NCBI GenBank assembly: GCA_029254025.1
Contig: JAQWYK010000002.1
Span: forward strand, 182,799-246,798
DNA length: 64,000 bases
Direction: 5' to 3'
From: Crocinitomicaceae bacterium
GTDB taxonomy: Bacteria > Bacteroidota > Bacteroidia > Flavobacteriales_D > Crocinitomicaceae
Every line of letters starts with the position of its first letter. Position 1 is the first letter of the stretch. This document shows, piece by piece, positions 38,601 to 47,412 of the stretch. Under the pieces are notes generated by a model. The model was not told the DNA's origin. It saw nothing but the letters and a program-made list of their open reading frames with translations, and searched no databases. The translations under genes and the position numbers were made by a program.

Positions 38601-41600
38601 TCATGAATGGACAAGCTGTGAATCCAGCATTGTACACATTTAATCCTAACAACAATGAAGTAACCATGAATTCGAACTTGAATGTCGGGAATAATACGTT
38701 CTATGTTCAAGGTACTAACTCGGCAGGAAGCCATAGTGCCATTACTACAATAACTTATAAGCAACCGGTGGTTTCTTGCGACGAACCTGAGATTTCGTTC
38801 ATTGCGCCAGCTGCTTCTCCTATAACTGTCGAAGAGGATTTCTTTGATGTGCATGCGCTGGTTCACAATGTTACAAACGCAAACCAGATAAGTCTTAATG
38901 TAAATGGATACTCAGTTGGGAACTTCATGTATTCATCTACAACGCATGAGTTAATTCGAAAAGTAGACCTTGCCGAAGGAAACAATGTAGTTGAAATAGT
39001 AGCTACCAACGATTGTGGAGTGGCAGATGTGAATACATTGATTGTTTATCATCCTGCGGATGCACCATGCGATCTACCTACGGTTGCGATTATTTCACCT
39101 GCAACCAATTCATTAATCACTCAAAATCCAACCACAACTTTAACAGCAGCAGTTACAAATGTTCAAAATGCAAATCAAATTTCTGTTAAGGTGAATGGTG
39201 CTCCTATCAACTTTAGTTATGATGCTGCGACTAACCTAGTCTCTGTTGAACTGAACTTAAATGTCGGAGGACATAACATCACTATTGATGTTGCGAACGA
39301 ATGCGGAAGTGCTCAGGCCGATTGTCGCATAAAGCGAGAGACTTGTAACACCCCAGAAATTAATGTGTCTCATAATGGAGTAGTTGTGGATGGAGTTGTG
39401 AGCAATAATCAATTAGTAATCAATGGAACTATTTCATATGGTACCAATGTTGAATTCCGTCATAATTCTGTTCCTACCAACTACGTATATGACATCCAAA
39501 CTGGTAGTTTTTCTGCAGCAGTAACGCTCACTGAAGGTGTAAATAATTTTGTAATTACTTCAAATAATAATTGTGGGGATGTTTCACAAAATCTCTCCGT
39601 AACCTATACTCCAGTTGTTGCGGTTAATCCTCCTACAGTAGAGATTACGACTCCTGCCACAAACCCTTATGAAACAACGTTAGCATCAAGTAATATAATT
39701 GCGGCCTCTACTAATGTTAGTCAATCCAGTGATATTGCCGTAACGATCAACGGTTCAAGCGTTGCGTTTAACTTTAATGCTGTAAATGGTCAAATTACGT
39801 TTACTGCTGCCCTTGTTGAAGGTGCTAACGAAGCAGTGGTAACAGTTTTGAACCCGAGCGGAACAGCAAGTGATAACACAACAATTATTTATACTGCTCC
39901 TGTCACAGTTATCCCGCCAGTTGTTGCGATTACAACACCTTCAGTTTCTCCAATGGTTGCAGTTGCTGGGGCATATTCTTTTCAAGGAACAATTGATCAT
40001 TTAGAGCACATTGGGCAGGCGGAGTTCATAATGAATGGTCAAGTACTGTCTAACGTGGCCGCAACGATGAATAATGGAATAGTCAATTTCAACATTCCTG
40101 TTGCCCTTAATCCAACTCATCCGAATTATGAATTATTGGTGATTGGTACAAATTCCGCTGGCACAGCTCAAGACAGCGGTGTCCTTTCACTAGAAGTAGT
40201 GGACGATCCTATCGACAACAATTGTATGCCTAACGTTGGTGCTCAATTTACGATCAACAACAGTTCAGTGATTGCCACAAGTACAATGGATTTATCGAAT
40301 GTAGTATTACAGTATTCAGACGGCACTACTCAAAAATTTGATGGGTTAAGTGGTCTTTCTCAAAGGTTCTCAGGAACGGGTGTTAATGCAGGCAAGTGTA
40401 TAACAGGAGTTTGGATTAAATCTGGTTGTAACCAAAGTGGTGACGGACCTGGTTATGGAGAATGGATTCCGAATAACGCATACGATGGGTCGTGCGAAAC
40501 AACGCCTTGCACACCTCCAACTATTTTGTTTCAATCTCCAATTGAGGTAACAAATTCAGCATACACACTTCAAGCGATTGTTACTAATGCTGTGGCTAAT
40601 AACATTTCACTTTCGCTAAGTGGGACTTCGATACCTGTGAACTTTAACGTTGCCACGAATTTGGTTACAGCTCCTGTAAATTTATCGGAGGGACAAAACA
40701 CATTTGTTCTAACAGCTAATGAATGCGAGGTTATTAAAGGAAACATTGTGGTAAATTACACTGTTCCCTGTGAGCCAATTTCATACTCCTATGTTTACCC
40801 TGCTCAAACAAGTATCTCCGTATCAGAAGCTGTATTATCAACCATGAATTTGACAGTAAATGAGGTGTCATCCGATGGTATCAATGTTACATTAAATGGG
40901 ACTTCAATTCCATTCACCCTTAACGGAACTTCATTGGCATTGGCAAATATCAGTTTAACGAATGGAGTGAACAACATTATCATTTCATTGAATAACAATT
41001 GTAGTAATGAAGTAATTACATACAATGTAAATTACACTGCACCTTTGACTCCTTGCGGACCTAGAATTAATCCGGGAAATGCTGAATGGCAGTTCTGTTT
41101 AGTGACTCCTTCAGGAACTTATAATCGAAATGATTTGGCATCAAATCCTAATTTCAATTATACTGGGTCTGCATCAAGTGTATACTTCCTACCAATTGCT
41201 GGAGGAGGAGATTTAACCATAAATGGAAATCCTTACCCAGTTCAAAATGGCACATATTACTTGATTGAAGGAAATATCAATATCACGGTAAGCTCAAGTC
41301 AACCAGGTGCAATGGGACATTGGACGTTATGTATTGATGCTACTACTGCTGTAGTTTCATCAGGAAAAGGAAACAATCGTCCTCCAAGTCCTTGTGATCC
41401 CGGAAAATCACTACAGAATGATGGTGGTTCAGGAACTGGAGGGGCCACAGGTGGCAAAGGTGCTGTTGATCCAGGGAAAAAAACTACCACTGGCGGATCT
41501 ACAAAAACTCCTGAAGGTACAAAACCGCCATCGACAAAAACGCCACCAATCACAACTCGCACCACAGGTGGAACTGTGACTCCGGAAAAAACAGAAGGTA

Positions 41601-41656
41601 GAACTAAAGAAACAGAGGTTATTCCTTCCGGAACTCGCAGAGGTGGAGGGAAATAA
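35576..41656 (+). CDS. Giant beta-barrel plus Ig-like repeat surface protein
   Basis: 2,026 residues from the ATG at 35576, which gives a signal peptide (MKKLLLLFVSAVFVTLTGFS); a start nine codons earlier (35549) has none. Residues about 22-285 look like an outer-membrane beta-barrel (NVFFGLNMGSTW, SFDLRLRYLGGNW, GMGIGYYFGNRFSVGLEH, TNFYLRWYLRKG). Thirteen Ig-like repeats of about 90-100 residues follow, each with PPVVTxxxPxxxP, a VLNVxxAxxI-type strand, an NG turn, an L-x-x-G-x-N strand and GTNxxGTD. After a different domain (about 1545-1640) come two more repeats and a Cys-containing end domain. The last ~95 residues are a Thr/Pro/Gly/Lys-rich low-complexity tail ending GTRRGGGK. No type A or B sorting domain is visible. 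I do not recognise a named family; an extended adhesin or cell-wall-linked fibre is possible. Confidence 0.85.
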   Translation: MKKLLLLFVSAVFVTLTGFSQRFDYERSSNVFFGLNMGSTWQTSDVTNVTRPIGGAGFIFGGTIGKDYGRAVSFDLRLRYLGGNWFGQDSDTTGQLSQNIALSNAYGVNGTAVQNFKTNNHSLSLELAMHANRFRERTGWDPYIFAGIGGNASYTQGNLFNEDGVPYDYSANPTSSFSITGYDTPLDMSETATHDADGIYHSYWAPSLGMGIGYYFGNRFSVGLEHKTTFTRNDYFDGTVANQSGEISGNNDLFHYTNFYLRWYLRKGNRSNTAVTPPVVTDPNVYTGTNNLTQKPVVNFTNPNTTPRVVNSPTFVLRADILHVESAQNVTFRQDGTVNPNYTFNSLTTKFQSTVQLNPGQNVFSIRGSNQYGSDEETVVIIFERDEVTPNNPPIITITDPAVSPHTTNSSNYIVNSTIVNVSSKNEVNVNVNNSNFANFGYSQLSANQASVTVPVALIEGVNTIIVTATNGSGQDTEHATIIKKPVVQAQPPVVSFSNPSQQSITVNSPNFNLVGQVLHVDSKNNVAFFQNGNVNPNFTFNAATKSFSSQVVLVAGQNIFQLVGSNADGTDQKSVVINYNVPSPKPPIVTISNPAIHPYTTNNNTHNLIATVLNVTSANQINMTLNGAVFSNFTFSISNSQLNASLPLQEGMNTVKITGTNADGTDSKQAVIIYKKPAVVLPPVVEFVNPAVNPYQTNVASHPVVASVFNVETSNQINVNFNGQTISNFTFNAATHIVTFNASLIQGANTITITGANSAGVDSENQTIVYINPATQLPPVVTYLDPAVNPLTLFDASYPVIAKVQHVTTAQNIVLKINGVATSNFTYSLNSELMNFTTSLLVGANILEITATNNYGQDIKSTTIIFRKPNLVAPPVVTITIPASDPYESALPSTLVNAKILNVASAQNISVEVNGVNINNFSFNNTMKIVSFTANLVQGNNTVKITGTNAAGTASDTRTIVYNPAQTVSPPYVTFIHPNVPGTEVAQPNYQLVAHVLNVDGASGINVVMNGQAVNPALYTFNPNNNEVTMNSNLNVGNNTFYVQGTNSAGSHSAITTITYKQPVVSCDEPEISFIAPAASPITVEEDFFDVHALVHNVTNANQISLNVNGYSVGNFMYSSTTHELIRKVDLAEGNNVVEIVATNDCGVADVNTLIVYHPADAPCDLPTVAIISPATNSLITQNPTTTLTAAVTNVQNANQISVKVNGAPINFSYDAATNLVSVELNLNVGGHNITIDVANECGSAQADCRIKRETCNTPEINVSHNGVVVDGVVSNNQLVINGTISYGTNVEFRHNSVPTNYVYDIQTGSFSAAVTLTEGVNNFVITSNNNCGDVSQNLSVTYTPVVAVNPPTVEITTPATNPYETTLASSNIIAASTNVSQSSDIAVTINGSSVAFNFNAVNGQITFTAALVEGANEAVVTVLNPSGTASDNTTIIYTAPVTVIPPVVAITTPSVSPMVAVAGAYSFQGTIDHLEHIGQAEFIMNGQVLSNVAATMNNGIVNFNIPVALNPTHPNYELLVIGTNSAGTAQDSGVLSLEVVDDPIDNNCMPNVGAQFTINNSSVIATSTMDLSNVVLQYSDGTTQKFDGLSGLSQRFSGTGVNAGKCITGVWIKSGCNQSGDGPGYGEWIPNNAYDGSCETTPCTPPTILFQSPIEVTNSAYTLQAIVTNAVANNISLSLSGTSIPVNFNVATNLVTAPVNLSEGQNTFVLTANECEVIKGNIVVNYTVPCEPISYSYVYPAQTSISVSEAVLSTMNLTVNEVSSDGINVTLNGTSIPFTLNGTSLALANISLTNGVNNIIISLNNNCSNEVITYNVNYTAPLTPCGPRINPGNAEWQFCLVTPSGTYNRNDLASNPNFNYTGSASSVYFLPIAGGGDLTINGNPYPVQNGTYYLIEGNINITVSSSQPGAMGHWTLCIDATTAVVSSGKGNNRPPSPCDPGKSLQNDGGSGTGGATGGKGAVDPGKKTTTGGSTKTPEGTKPPSTKTPPITTRTTGGTVTPEKTEGRTKETEVIPSGTRRGGGK
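36457..40205 (+). repeat. Thirteen tandem ~95-residue Ig-like coding repeats
   Basis: Repeat boundaries are marked by PP[VI]V-type openings after a proline-rich linker (KKPAVVLPP, INPATQLPP, RKPNLVAPP). Each unit keeps an NxxxPxTTN opening, an xVxNVxxAxQI strand, NFTFNxxT, and GxNxxxITGTNxxGTDxxxxxIxY. Two further units lie at about 40509-41050 beyond a distinct domain. Divergence is clear between units, unlike the near-identical repeats near 1.1-2.8 kb. Confidence 0.85.
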
Positions 41657-41683
41657 ATAAACAAAATTAAAAAAATGGTACAA

Positions 41684-41714
41684 ACGGGGTGTGTTAATAA
41701 TACACCCCGTTTTC
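41684..41714 (+). terminator. Rho-independent terminator after the giant Ig-repeat gene
   Basis: ACGGGGTGT (41684-41692) pairs perfectly with ACACCCCGT (41702-41710), followed by TTTT. An A-rich run precedes it. Confidence 0.85.
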
Positions 41715-41764
41715 CGTTTATACATCATATGCATCATTCATAAAAACCTTGAAAAGAGATTTTT

Positions 41765-43084
41765 ATGAATTCATTTTCTTTGAAAGAAAAAATGAAATTT
41801 TCATTACTACTTCTATTACTTAGTGTAAGCTTTGTCGCATTTAACCAATCTACTGAAAAATGTGCTTCACATAAAGCAATCCTTTATCAAGAGAGCTTGA
41901 CACCAGGATTTAAAGAACTCGTCAATACAGAATTCGAAATTGCTAAATCGGCTATGCGTCCAAAAGCAAATAATCTTTATACAATACCCGTTGTTGTTCA
42001 CATAGTATATAATACAGCAAATCAAAACATTGCTGATAGTGTGATATTGAATCAAATTACTGTGCTAAATAATGACTATCAGAGAATGAATGAGGATACA
42101 GTTAATATGCGTGCTGATTTTGACATCGTGAAAGGTACCCCAAATATTCAGTTCGTATTGGCTCAAATCGATCCTGCAGGCAACCCCACGTCTGGTATTA
42201 CGCGGACTGCTACCTCAAGTGCCACCTTTGGATCTATCAATTTTTTACTGGGAGATTTTTCAGATCTGGAAAAGGTGAAATCAACCGCTGATGGAGGTAG
42301 TGATCCATGGGATCAAAGTCGCTACTTAAACATTTGGGTTTGTAACATGGAAGTATTTAATACCCCCGCCTTATTGGGTTATGCTACGCCACCAACAGGC
42401 TTACCAAACTGGCCATCGGGCTCCAACCTCGGACTGTCAGATGGAGTGGTGATTCAATATCAGGCTTTTGGTGCTAATAATCCGAACACCCTTGACCTCG
42501 GACAGGGTGCGATTAATGTAAAAGGTCGAACGCTCAGTCATGAAGTTGGACATTACCTAGGACTTCGGCATATTTGGGGAGATGGTAACTGTGCAGAAGA
42601 AGACGGAATTGATGATACTCCAAATGCTGATGCACAATCCAATCAAGATTGCGACGCAACAAAAAACAGCTGTTTAGATAATATTTATGGTGTTGATTTA
42701 CCAGATATGATCGAAAACTTTATGGATTATTCAGACGAAACATGCCAAAACAGCTTTACACAGGGTCAGGTAGATCTCATGCGTGGAGTGCTAGAAAATC
42801 AGCGTATTAATCTTATTCAAAATAACCCAGCAAGCCTAGAAGAAATGCAATTCGAAGCATCCATTTACCCAAATCCTACATCGTCTGAACTGAAGGTGAA
42901 AGTAAAGACAGGAGATGTTGATGAATTGTTGCTCCTCGATGCCACCGGAAAACACGTGAATACGCACCCCATAAAGAATGCGACTACCTTAATTTCATTA
43001 ATTGATTTAGAAGGCGGCATCTACTTTATTCATTTCCTTAAAAATGGAAAACGTCAATCTGTTCAAAAAGTTATGAAATTGTAG
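41765..43084 (+). CDS. M43 (cytophagalysin/pappalysin-like) zinc metalloprotease with T9SS type A sorting domain
   Basis: 439 residues; the ATG at 41792 would give a tidier signal peptide (MKFSLLLLLLSVSFVAFN), so either start is possible. The extended zinc motif HEVGHYLGLRHIWGDGNC begins at His259 (HExxHxxGxxH), with Cys-rich stretches and the Met-turn in ENFMDYSDETCQNSFT. IPVVVHIVYN is typical of the M43 N-terminal region. The last ~75 residues form a type A sorting domain (ASIYPNPTSSELKV, LLLDATGKHV, GGIYFIHFLKNGKR). Probably a secreted extracellular protease exported by T9SS. It follows the giant Ig-repeat gene but is separated from it by a terminator. Confidence 0.93.
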   Translation: MNSFSLKEKMKFSLLLLLLSVSFVAFNQSTEKCASHKAILYQESLTPGFKELVNTEFEIAKSAMRPKANNLYTIPVVVHIVYNTANQNIADSVILNQITVLNNDYQRMNEDTVNMRADFDIVKGTPNIQFVLAQIDPAGNPTSGITRTATSSATFGSINFLLGDFSDLEKVKSTADGGSDPWDQSRYLNIWVCNMEVFNTPALLGYATPPTGLPNWPSGSNLGLSDGVVIQYQAFGANNPNTLDLGQGAINVKGRTLSHEVGHYLGLRHIWGDGNCAEEDGIDDTPNADAQSNQDCDATKNSCLDNIYGVDLPDMIENFMDYSDETCQNSFTQGQVDLMRGVLENQRINLIQNNPASLEEMQFEASIYPNPTSSELKVKVKTGDVDELLLLDATGKHVNTHPIKNATTLISLIDLEGGIYFIHFLKNGKRQSVQKVMKL

Positions 43085-43123
43085 TTTCGAAAATATATTG
43101 GAATGTTATTTCATTTTATTCCG

Positions 43124-43131
43124 TAAATTTG
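43124..43131 (+). promoter_or_regulatory. Promoter element TAAATTTG for the tatA-gatA-mltD operon
   Basis: Exact TAnnTTTG 22 nt before the tatA ATG. A TTG at 43098-43100 lies 23 nt upstream of it, a little far for -33. Confidence 0.5.
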
Positions 43132-43153
43132 TATGAATTTAATTTGAATTAAA

Positions 43154-43321
43154 ATGATTTTAGGAATTCCAGGTGGGCTTCAAGTCGTACTAATCATAGT
43201 TGTTATTCTTCTTTTATTCGGAGGTCGTAAGATTCCTGAATTAATGAGAGGACTTGGTAAAGGTATGAAAGAGTTTAAGGACGCTTCTAAAGGTGAAGAT
43301 TCATCAGAAGACACTAAATAG
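43154..43321 (+). CDS. tatA: Sec-independent translocase subunit TatA/E
   Basis: 55 residues. One N-terminal membrane helix (LQVVLIIVVILLLFGG) is followed by the invariant FGGRKIPELMRGLGKGMKEFK, the FG hinge and amphipathic helix of TatA/TatE. A short acidic tail (GEDSSEDTK) ends it. TatA pores move folded proteins across the inner membrane with TatC, which is not in this window. First gene of a run with gatA, mltD and a DUF4837 lipoprotein; gatA starts 19 nt after its stop. Confidence 0.93.
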   Translation: MILGIPGGLQVVLIIVVILLLFGGRKIPELMRGLGKGMKEFKDASKGEDSSEDTK

Positions 43322-43340
43322 TCTATAAATACCCCTTTTC

Positions 43341-44750
43341 ATGTACAAAACTTATGCAGATGTTAAGGCGGCCATGGAGAAAGGCCAGTCAGTAAAAGAT
43401 ATTCTACAAAGTTATCTTCTAGCAATCGAAGAACGAAAAGATCTTAATGCTTTCACGGAAGTTTTTCTGGACACAGCAATTAAAAAGGCCGAGGAGGTAG
43501 ACCAAAAAATTGCAGAAGGGAAAGCAGGAAGACTAGCTGGAATGGTGATTGCGATTAAAGATAATATCTGCTATAAGAATCACAAGGTCAGCGCAAGCTC
43601 AAAAATTCTCGATGGATTTGAATCGATTTATTCAGCAACAGTCGTAGAACGCCTACTTGCAGAAGATGCCGTAATCATTGGGCGCACCAACTGCGATGAA
43701 TTTGCAATGGGGAGCTCCAGCGAAAACTCGGCTTTCGGAGCGGTAAGAAATGCGCTCAATGAAGATTATGTTCCTGGAGGGTCATCTGGAGGAAGTGCCA
43801 CTGCTGTTGCTGCTAATCTTTGCACTGTCGCACTTGGTAGTGACACTGGAGGTTCTATAAGACAACCCGCTTCCTTTACTGGTACCATTGGTTTCAAACC
43901 AACATATGGACGTGTAAGTCGTTACGGTCTTATCGCTTATGCCTCCTCGTTTGACCAAATTGGTCCTTTTGCTAATTCAGTAGACGATGTTGCCCTCGTT
44001 ACTGAAATCATGTCAGGAATGGATGAATTCGATAGCACTTTGTCTTCTAAGGAGGTAGGCAGTCTACAACCAACACCGCTAAAAGGAAAGTTAAAAATTG
44101 CTTATATCCGTGAAACTCTTGATTCTGATGGTATTGACCCAGAAATTAAACAACGTATCGAACAACTCATCAATTGCTTGAGAGCAGATGGTCACGAGTT
44201 GATTCCTGTTTCCTTCCCCTATTTGGATAAAATGGTTCCTACATATTATGTTCTGACAACCGCTGAAGCATCCTCTAACCTTTCTCGATTCGATGGTGTA
44301 CATTATGGTTATAGAAGTAAGGATGCTGTTGGTGTAGAGGCAACGTATACTCAGTCGCGTATGGAAGGGTTTGGGTCAGAGGTTAAACGTAGAATTATGA
44401 CCGGTACCTTTGTGCTTTCGCATGGATACTATGATGCGTATTATTCAAAAGGACAGAAGGTAAGACGACTCATTCAAGATAAAACGAATGAAATTCTCGC
44501 TAAATCAGACGTAATATTACTACCTACTTCACCGTCTACAGCATTCAAATTGAATAGTGTGAAAGAACCTATACAAATGTATTTACAGGACATATACACT
44601 GTACAAGCAAATTTAACCGGTAACCCTGCCATTTCTCTGCCCATAGGGCTCCACCCTAATGGAATGCCTTTTGGTTTACAGTTAATCGGTAATCATTTCG
44701 AAGAAAAAAAATTACTAGTTATTTCTGCATATTTAAATGATTTCTGTTAA
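43341..44750 (+). CDS. gatA: Asp/Glu-tRNA amidotransferase subunit A
   Basis: 469 residues of the amidase-signature family. The Ser-cisSer-Lys triad is visible: Lys73 in GMVIAIKDNICYKNHK, the cis-Ser/Ser pair in GGSSGGSATAVAANLC and GSDTGGSIRQPAS. The GatA-specific context (GFKPTYGRVSRYGLIAYASSFDQIGPFA) separates it from other amidases. With GatB and GatC, absent here, it amidates misacylated Glu-tRNA-Gln and/or Asp-tRNA-Asn. It ends 2 nt before the mltD-like gene, so the two are coupled. Confidence 0.95.
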   Translation: MYKTYADVKAAMEKGQSVKDILQSYLLAIEERKDLNAFTEVFLDTAIKKAEEVDQKIAEGKAGRLAGMVIAIKDNICYKNHKVSASSKILDGFESIYSATVVERLLAEDAVIIGRTNCDEFAMGSSSENSAFGAVRNALNEDYVPGGSSGGSATAVAANLCTVALGSDTGGSIRQPASFTGTIGFKPTYGRVSRYGLIAYASSFDQIGPFANSVDDVALVTEIMSGMDEFDSTLSSKEVGSLQPTPLKGKLKIAYIRETLDSDGIDPEIKQRIEQLINCLRADGHELIPVSFPYLDKMVPTYYVLTTAEASSNLSRFDGVHYGYRSKDAVGVEATYTQSRMEGFGSEVKRRIMTGTFVLSHGYYDAYYSKGQKVRRLIQDKTNEILAKSDVILLPTSPSTAFKLNSVKEPIQMYLQDIYTVQANLTGNPAISLPIGLHPNGMPFGLQLIGNHFEEKKLLVISAYLNDFC

Positions 44751-44752
44751 TC

Positions 44753-46231
44753 ATGAGGCGAGTTTATCTCTTCTTGCTCACAGTTTTCCTAGTCACAAAT
44801 TCGACTGTGTATTCTCAGGAGAATCAATCTGAACAATTAGCTGATACTCTTCAGTATGACCATTTTTTAACGGTTTCAGAAAATGCTCTTATCGAATATT
44901 ACAAAGAGATCAGTGCTGCCTCAAATGCTGATTCACTCATTGAACAGCTTGGATACACAGATGATGATGTACCCGAATTTTCTGATTCAGTTTACTGCAT
45001 GCGTTTATCGGTAATAAACGAGCGGTCACCTTTTCATTTGGATTGCAATGAACACGTCTTGCAAACTATTCACTATTTCGCAAAAAAAAGACGCAGCTTC
45101 ACCCGCATCACGCTTGCACGTTCGAAATTGTATTTTCCGCTATTCGAAGAAACATTAGCGAAGCATGAGATGCCCATTGAATTGAAATATTTATCTGTGA
45201 TTGAAAGCGGATTGCGACCGCAAGTAAAATCACGCGCAGGTGCTCTTGGGTTATGGCAATTTATGTATCGAACAGGTAAAATGTATGGATTAACTGAAGA
45301 TTCCTACATCGATGAACGAATGGATCCTGTAAAAGCAACAGAAGCAGCCTGCCAATACTTGAAAAAACTGCATTCTATGTACAACGATTGGAACATGGCA
45401 TTAGCAGCGTATAATGCGGGGCCTGGAAATGTGAATAAAGCAATTCGGCGATCAGGCGGGAAAATGACCTATTGGGAAATCCGACCTTTTCTTCCTCGAG
45501 AAACGCAAGGGTATGTTCCTAATTTCATTGCGATGTCATACATGATGAAGCATTACGCTGAACACAATATTCAACCAATTGACGATATCGTATTCGATTT
45601 CGAATTAGACACAGTATGTCTTCGCCAAGGTGTTCACATGACTGTTATTGATTCACTCCTTGGAATACCAGTTGAAGATCTACAGCGCTACAATCCAATC
45701 TACAAAACGAGCTACATTCCCAAAACTACTCCACCCCAATGTATTTCGCTCCCCATTCCAAAAATCAGCGAATGGATAGCTTTAGAAGATAGTATTTACC
45801 ATTTAGACTCATTAATCTATAGTTTACCTAATGATCTTTCTGTTGCTAACTCAAATGCGTCAACTGATCTTCCCGAAGGTAAAACGATACATAGTGTAAA
45901 AAGCGGAGAAAGTCTGAGCTTAATTGCTTCAAAATATGGAACAACGGTTTCAAAACTCATGGACTGGAATGGTCTGCGTTCAACTCGACTGAGTGTAGGT
46001 CAAAGAATCACGATTTATAAAAAAAATGCGCCACAAGAAACAGTTCAAAAAACTCAAGAAAGGCCAATAGAGGTGTCCGCAGAAGGAGCTGTTTATCATA
46101 CTATTCAATCCGGAGACAATTTTTGGGAACTTTCAATAAAATACGGCACAACTGTTGATGCGATCACACGTCTCAACGCTAATTTGGATCCAAAAGATTT
46201 AAAAATGGGTCAAAAAGTACGCGTCAAATAA
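44753..46231 (+). CDS. Lytic transglycosylase MltD-like with LysM domains
   Basis: 492 residues with a signal peptide (about 1-22). The SLT domain (about 140-290) has MPIELKYLSVIESGLRPQ, with catalytic Glu about residue 149, then KSRAGALGLWQFM and MALAAYNAGPGNVNKAI. Two LysM repeats at the C terminus (about 383-427 and 445-491; HSVKSGESLSLIASKYGTTVSKL and HTIQSGDNFWELSIKYGTTV) bind peptidoglycan. It cleaves glycan strands to anhydro-muropeptides. The neighbouring DUF4837 lipoprotein starts 11 nt later; the tatA-gatA-mltD-DUF4837 order is, as far as I recall, common in Bacteroidota. Confidence 0.93.
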   Translation: MRRVYLFLLTVFLVTNSTVYSQENQSEQLADTLQYDHFLTVSENALIEYYKEISAASNADSLIEQLGYTDDDVPEFSDSVYCMRLSVINERSPFHLDCNEHVLQTIHYFAKKRRSFTRITLARSKLYFPLFEETLAKHEMPIELKYLSVIESGLRPQVKSRAGALGLWQFMYRTGKMYGLTEDSYIDERMDPVKATEAACQYLKKLHSMYNDWNMALAAYNAGPGNVNKAIRRSGGKMTYWEIRPFLPRETQGYVPNFIAMSYMMKHYAEHNIQPIDDIVFDFELDTVCLRQGVHMTVIDSLLGIPVEDLQRYNPIYKTSYIPKTTPPQCISLPIPKISEWIALEDSIYHLDSLIYSLPNDLSVANSNASTDLPEGKTIHSVKSGESLSLIASKYGTTVSKLMDWNGLRSTRLSVGQRITIYKKNAPQETVQKTQERPIEVSAEGAVYHTIQSGDNFWELSIKYGTTVDAITRLNANLDPKDLKMGQKVRVK

Positions 46232-46242
46232 CCAATTGATCC

Positions 46243-47361
46243 ATGAAGAAATTTTTCTTTTTTAGCTTACTTGCATTTTTCTTTGCAACTTGCACTGCAG
46301 AGGAGCCTAGTGATTCAACTAGGAAAAAAGCAAGCGCACAAAAAATAGTAAAATCCGGGATTTACACGGGGAATTCAACACTACAATATACTGGGAAAGC
46401 AGGTGAGCTTATCGTTGTGTGTGAAAACACCTTGTTTACTGAGGAAATTTTTACAGCATTAGACAGTGTATTTGGAGATTACATTAAACCGTACTACCCC
46501 CCTGAAAAACGTTTTACGGTTATCCAAATGAATCATGATCGTTACACAAAAATTGGAAAACGTGTTCGTAACTTAATGAAGTTAGAAATTAGCGAAACCA
46601 TTCCCAAAGGCGACCCTCAAATTATTATCAAAAAGGACTTTTATGCCCGTACTCAGTTACTCACAGAGATAATTGCCCATGACAACGAAGACCTCCTCTA
46701 TGCGGCGCATAACCAACTTAATGAAGTTACCAAGATATACGATCAACAAGAATGGAATAGAGAATACATTCGTCACAAAGAAGAAAATAACACCGTTGCT
46801 CGGAATAAATTATCAAAACAGTTCGGAATAACACTTGATCTCCCCAATCAAGGAAACTATGAAAGCGTAAAACAAAGCTTTGCTCGCATTTCTCTCCCAG
46901 ATCGATCACGTCAAATGGATATTCAAGCAGATGGTGGATTCAGCTCAGCAAAGGCCAATTTCATTCAAAGTGGTATCATGATTTGGTCGTTTGATTACAA
47001 GGATTCTTCACAACTTACCCCAGAATACTTGATGAAAGCACGTGATACGATTTTAAAATACAATGCGTTGCATGAAATCGAAGGTGTTTACATGGGAACC
47101 CAAGATCACCCGGCAGTGATTCCTGTCCATAATCGCATGAAAATCGGAGAGGTTGAGGGCTACGAATTCAGAGGCCTATATAAGTTCACGGGCCGGTTTG
47201 AGCCATCTGGAGGAAAGTTTTGGAGCTTCCACTTCAAACATCCAACACGTAATAAAATCATTGCGATTAGCGGCTATCTAGATGCGCCTCCAACCATGGC
47301 TTCGTCAATGGATATTCGACGCCTCCAAGCGATACTTTATTCGTTGAAAATTACGGAATAA
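46243..47361 (+). CDS. DUF4837 family lipoprotein
   Basis: 372 residues. A lipobox-like FFATC near residues 13-17 suggests lipid attachment. The mature sequence includes GKAGELIVVCENTLFTEEIF, FTVIQMNHDRYTKIGKR, SFARISLPDRSRQMDIQADG and GRFEPSGGKFWSFHFKHPTR, which I recognise as DUF4837, a Bacteroidota family without known function. Linked to mltD, so a peptidoglycan-related role is a reasonable guess. Ends at a perfect palindromic terminator. Confidence 0.85.
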   Translation: MKKFFFFSLLAFFFATCTAEEPSDSTRKKASAQKIVKSGIYTGNSTLQYTGKAGELIVVCENTLFTEEIFTALDSVFGDYIKPYYPPEKRFTVIQMNHDRYTKIGKRVRNLMKLEISETIPKGDPQIIIKKDFYARTQLLTEIIAHDNEDLLYAAHNQLNEVTKIYDQQEWNREYIRHKEENNTVARNKLSKQFGITLDLPNQGNYESVKQSFARISLPDRSRQMDIQADGGFSSAKANFIQSGIMIWSFDYKDSSQLTPEYLMKARDTILKYNALHEIEGVYMGTQDHPAVIPVHNRMKIGEVEGYEFRGLYKFTGRFEPSGGKFWSFHFKHPTRNKIIAISGYLDAPPTMASSMDIRRLQAILYSLKITE

Positions 47362-47366
47362 AAAAA

Positions 47367-47395
47367 GGAGCAGTTGATATCAACTGCTCCTTTTT
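47367..47395. terminator. Perfect palindromic bidirectional terminator
   Basis: The 24-nt perfect palindrome (GGAGCAGTTGAT and its complement, 47367-47390) is flanked by A6 upstream and T5 downstream. It can end both the DUF4837 transcript and the convergent universal stress protein gene. Confidence 0.92.
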
Positions 47396-47412
47396 AATTA
47401 AGTTTTTCTTTG

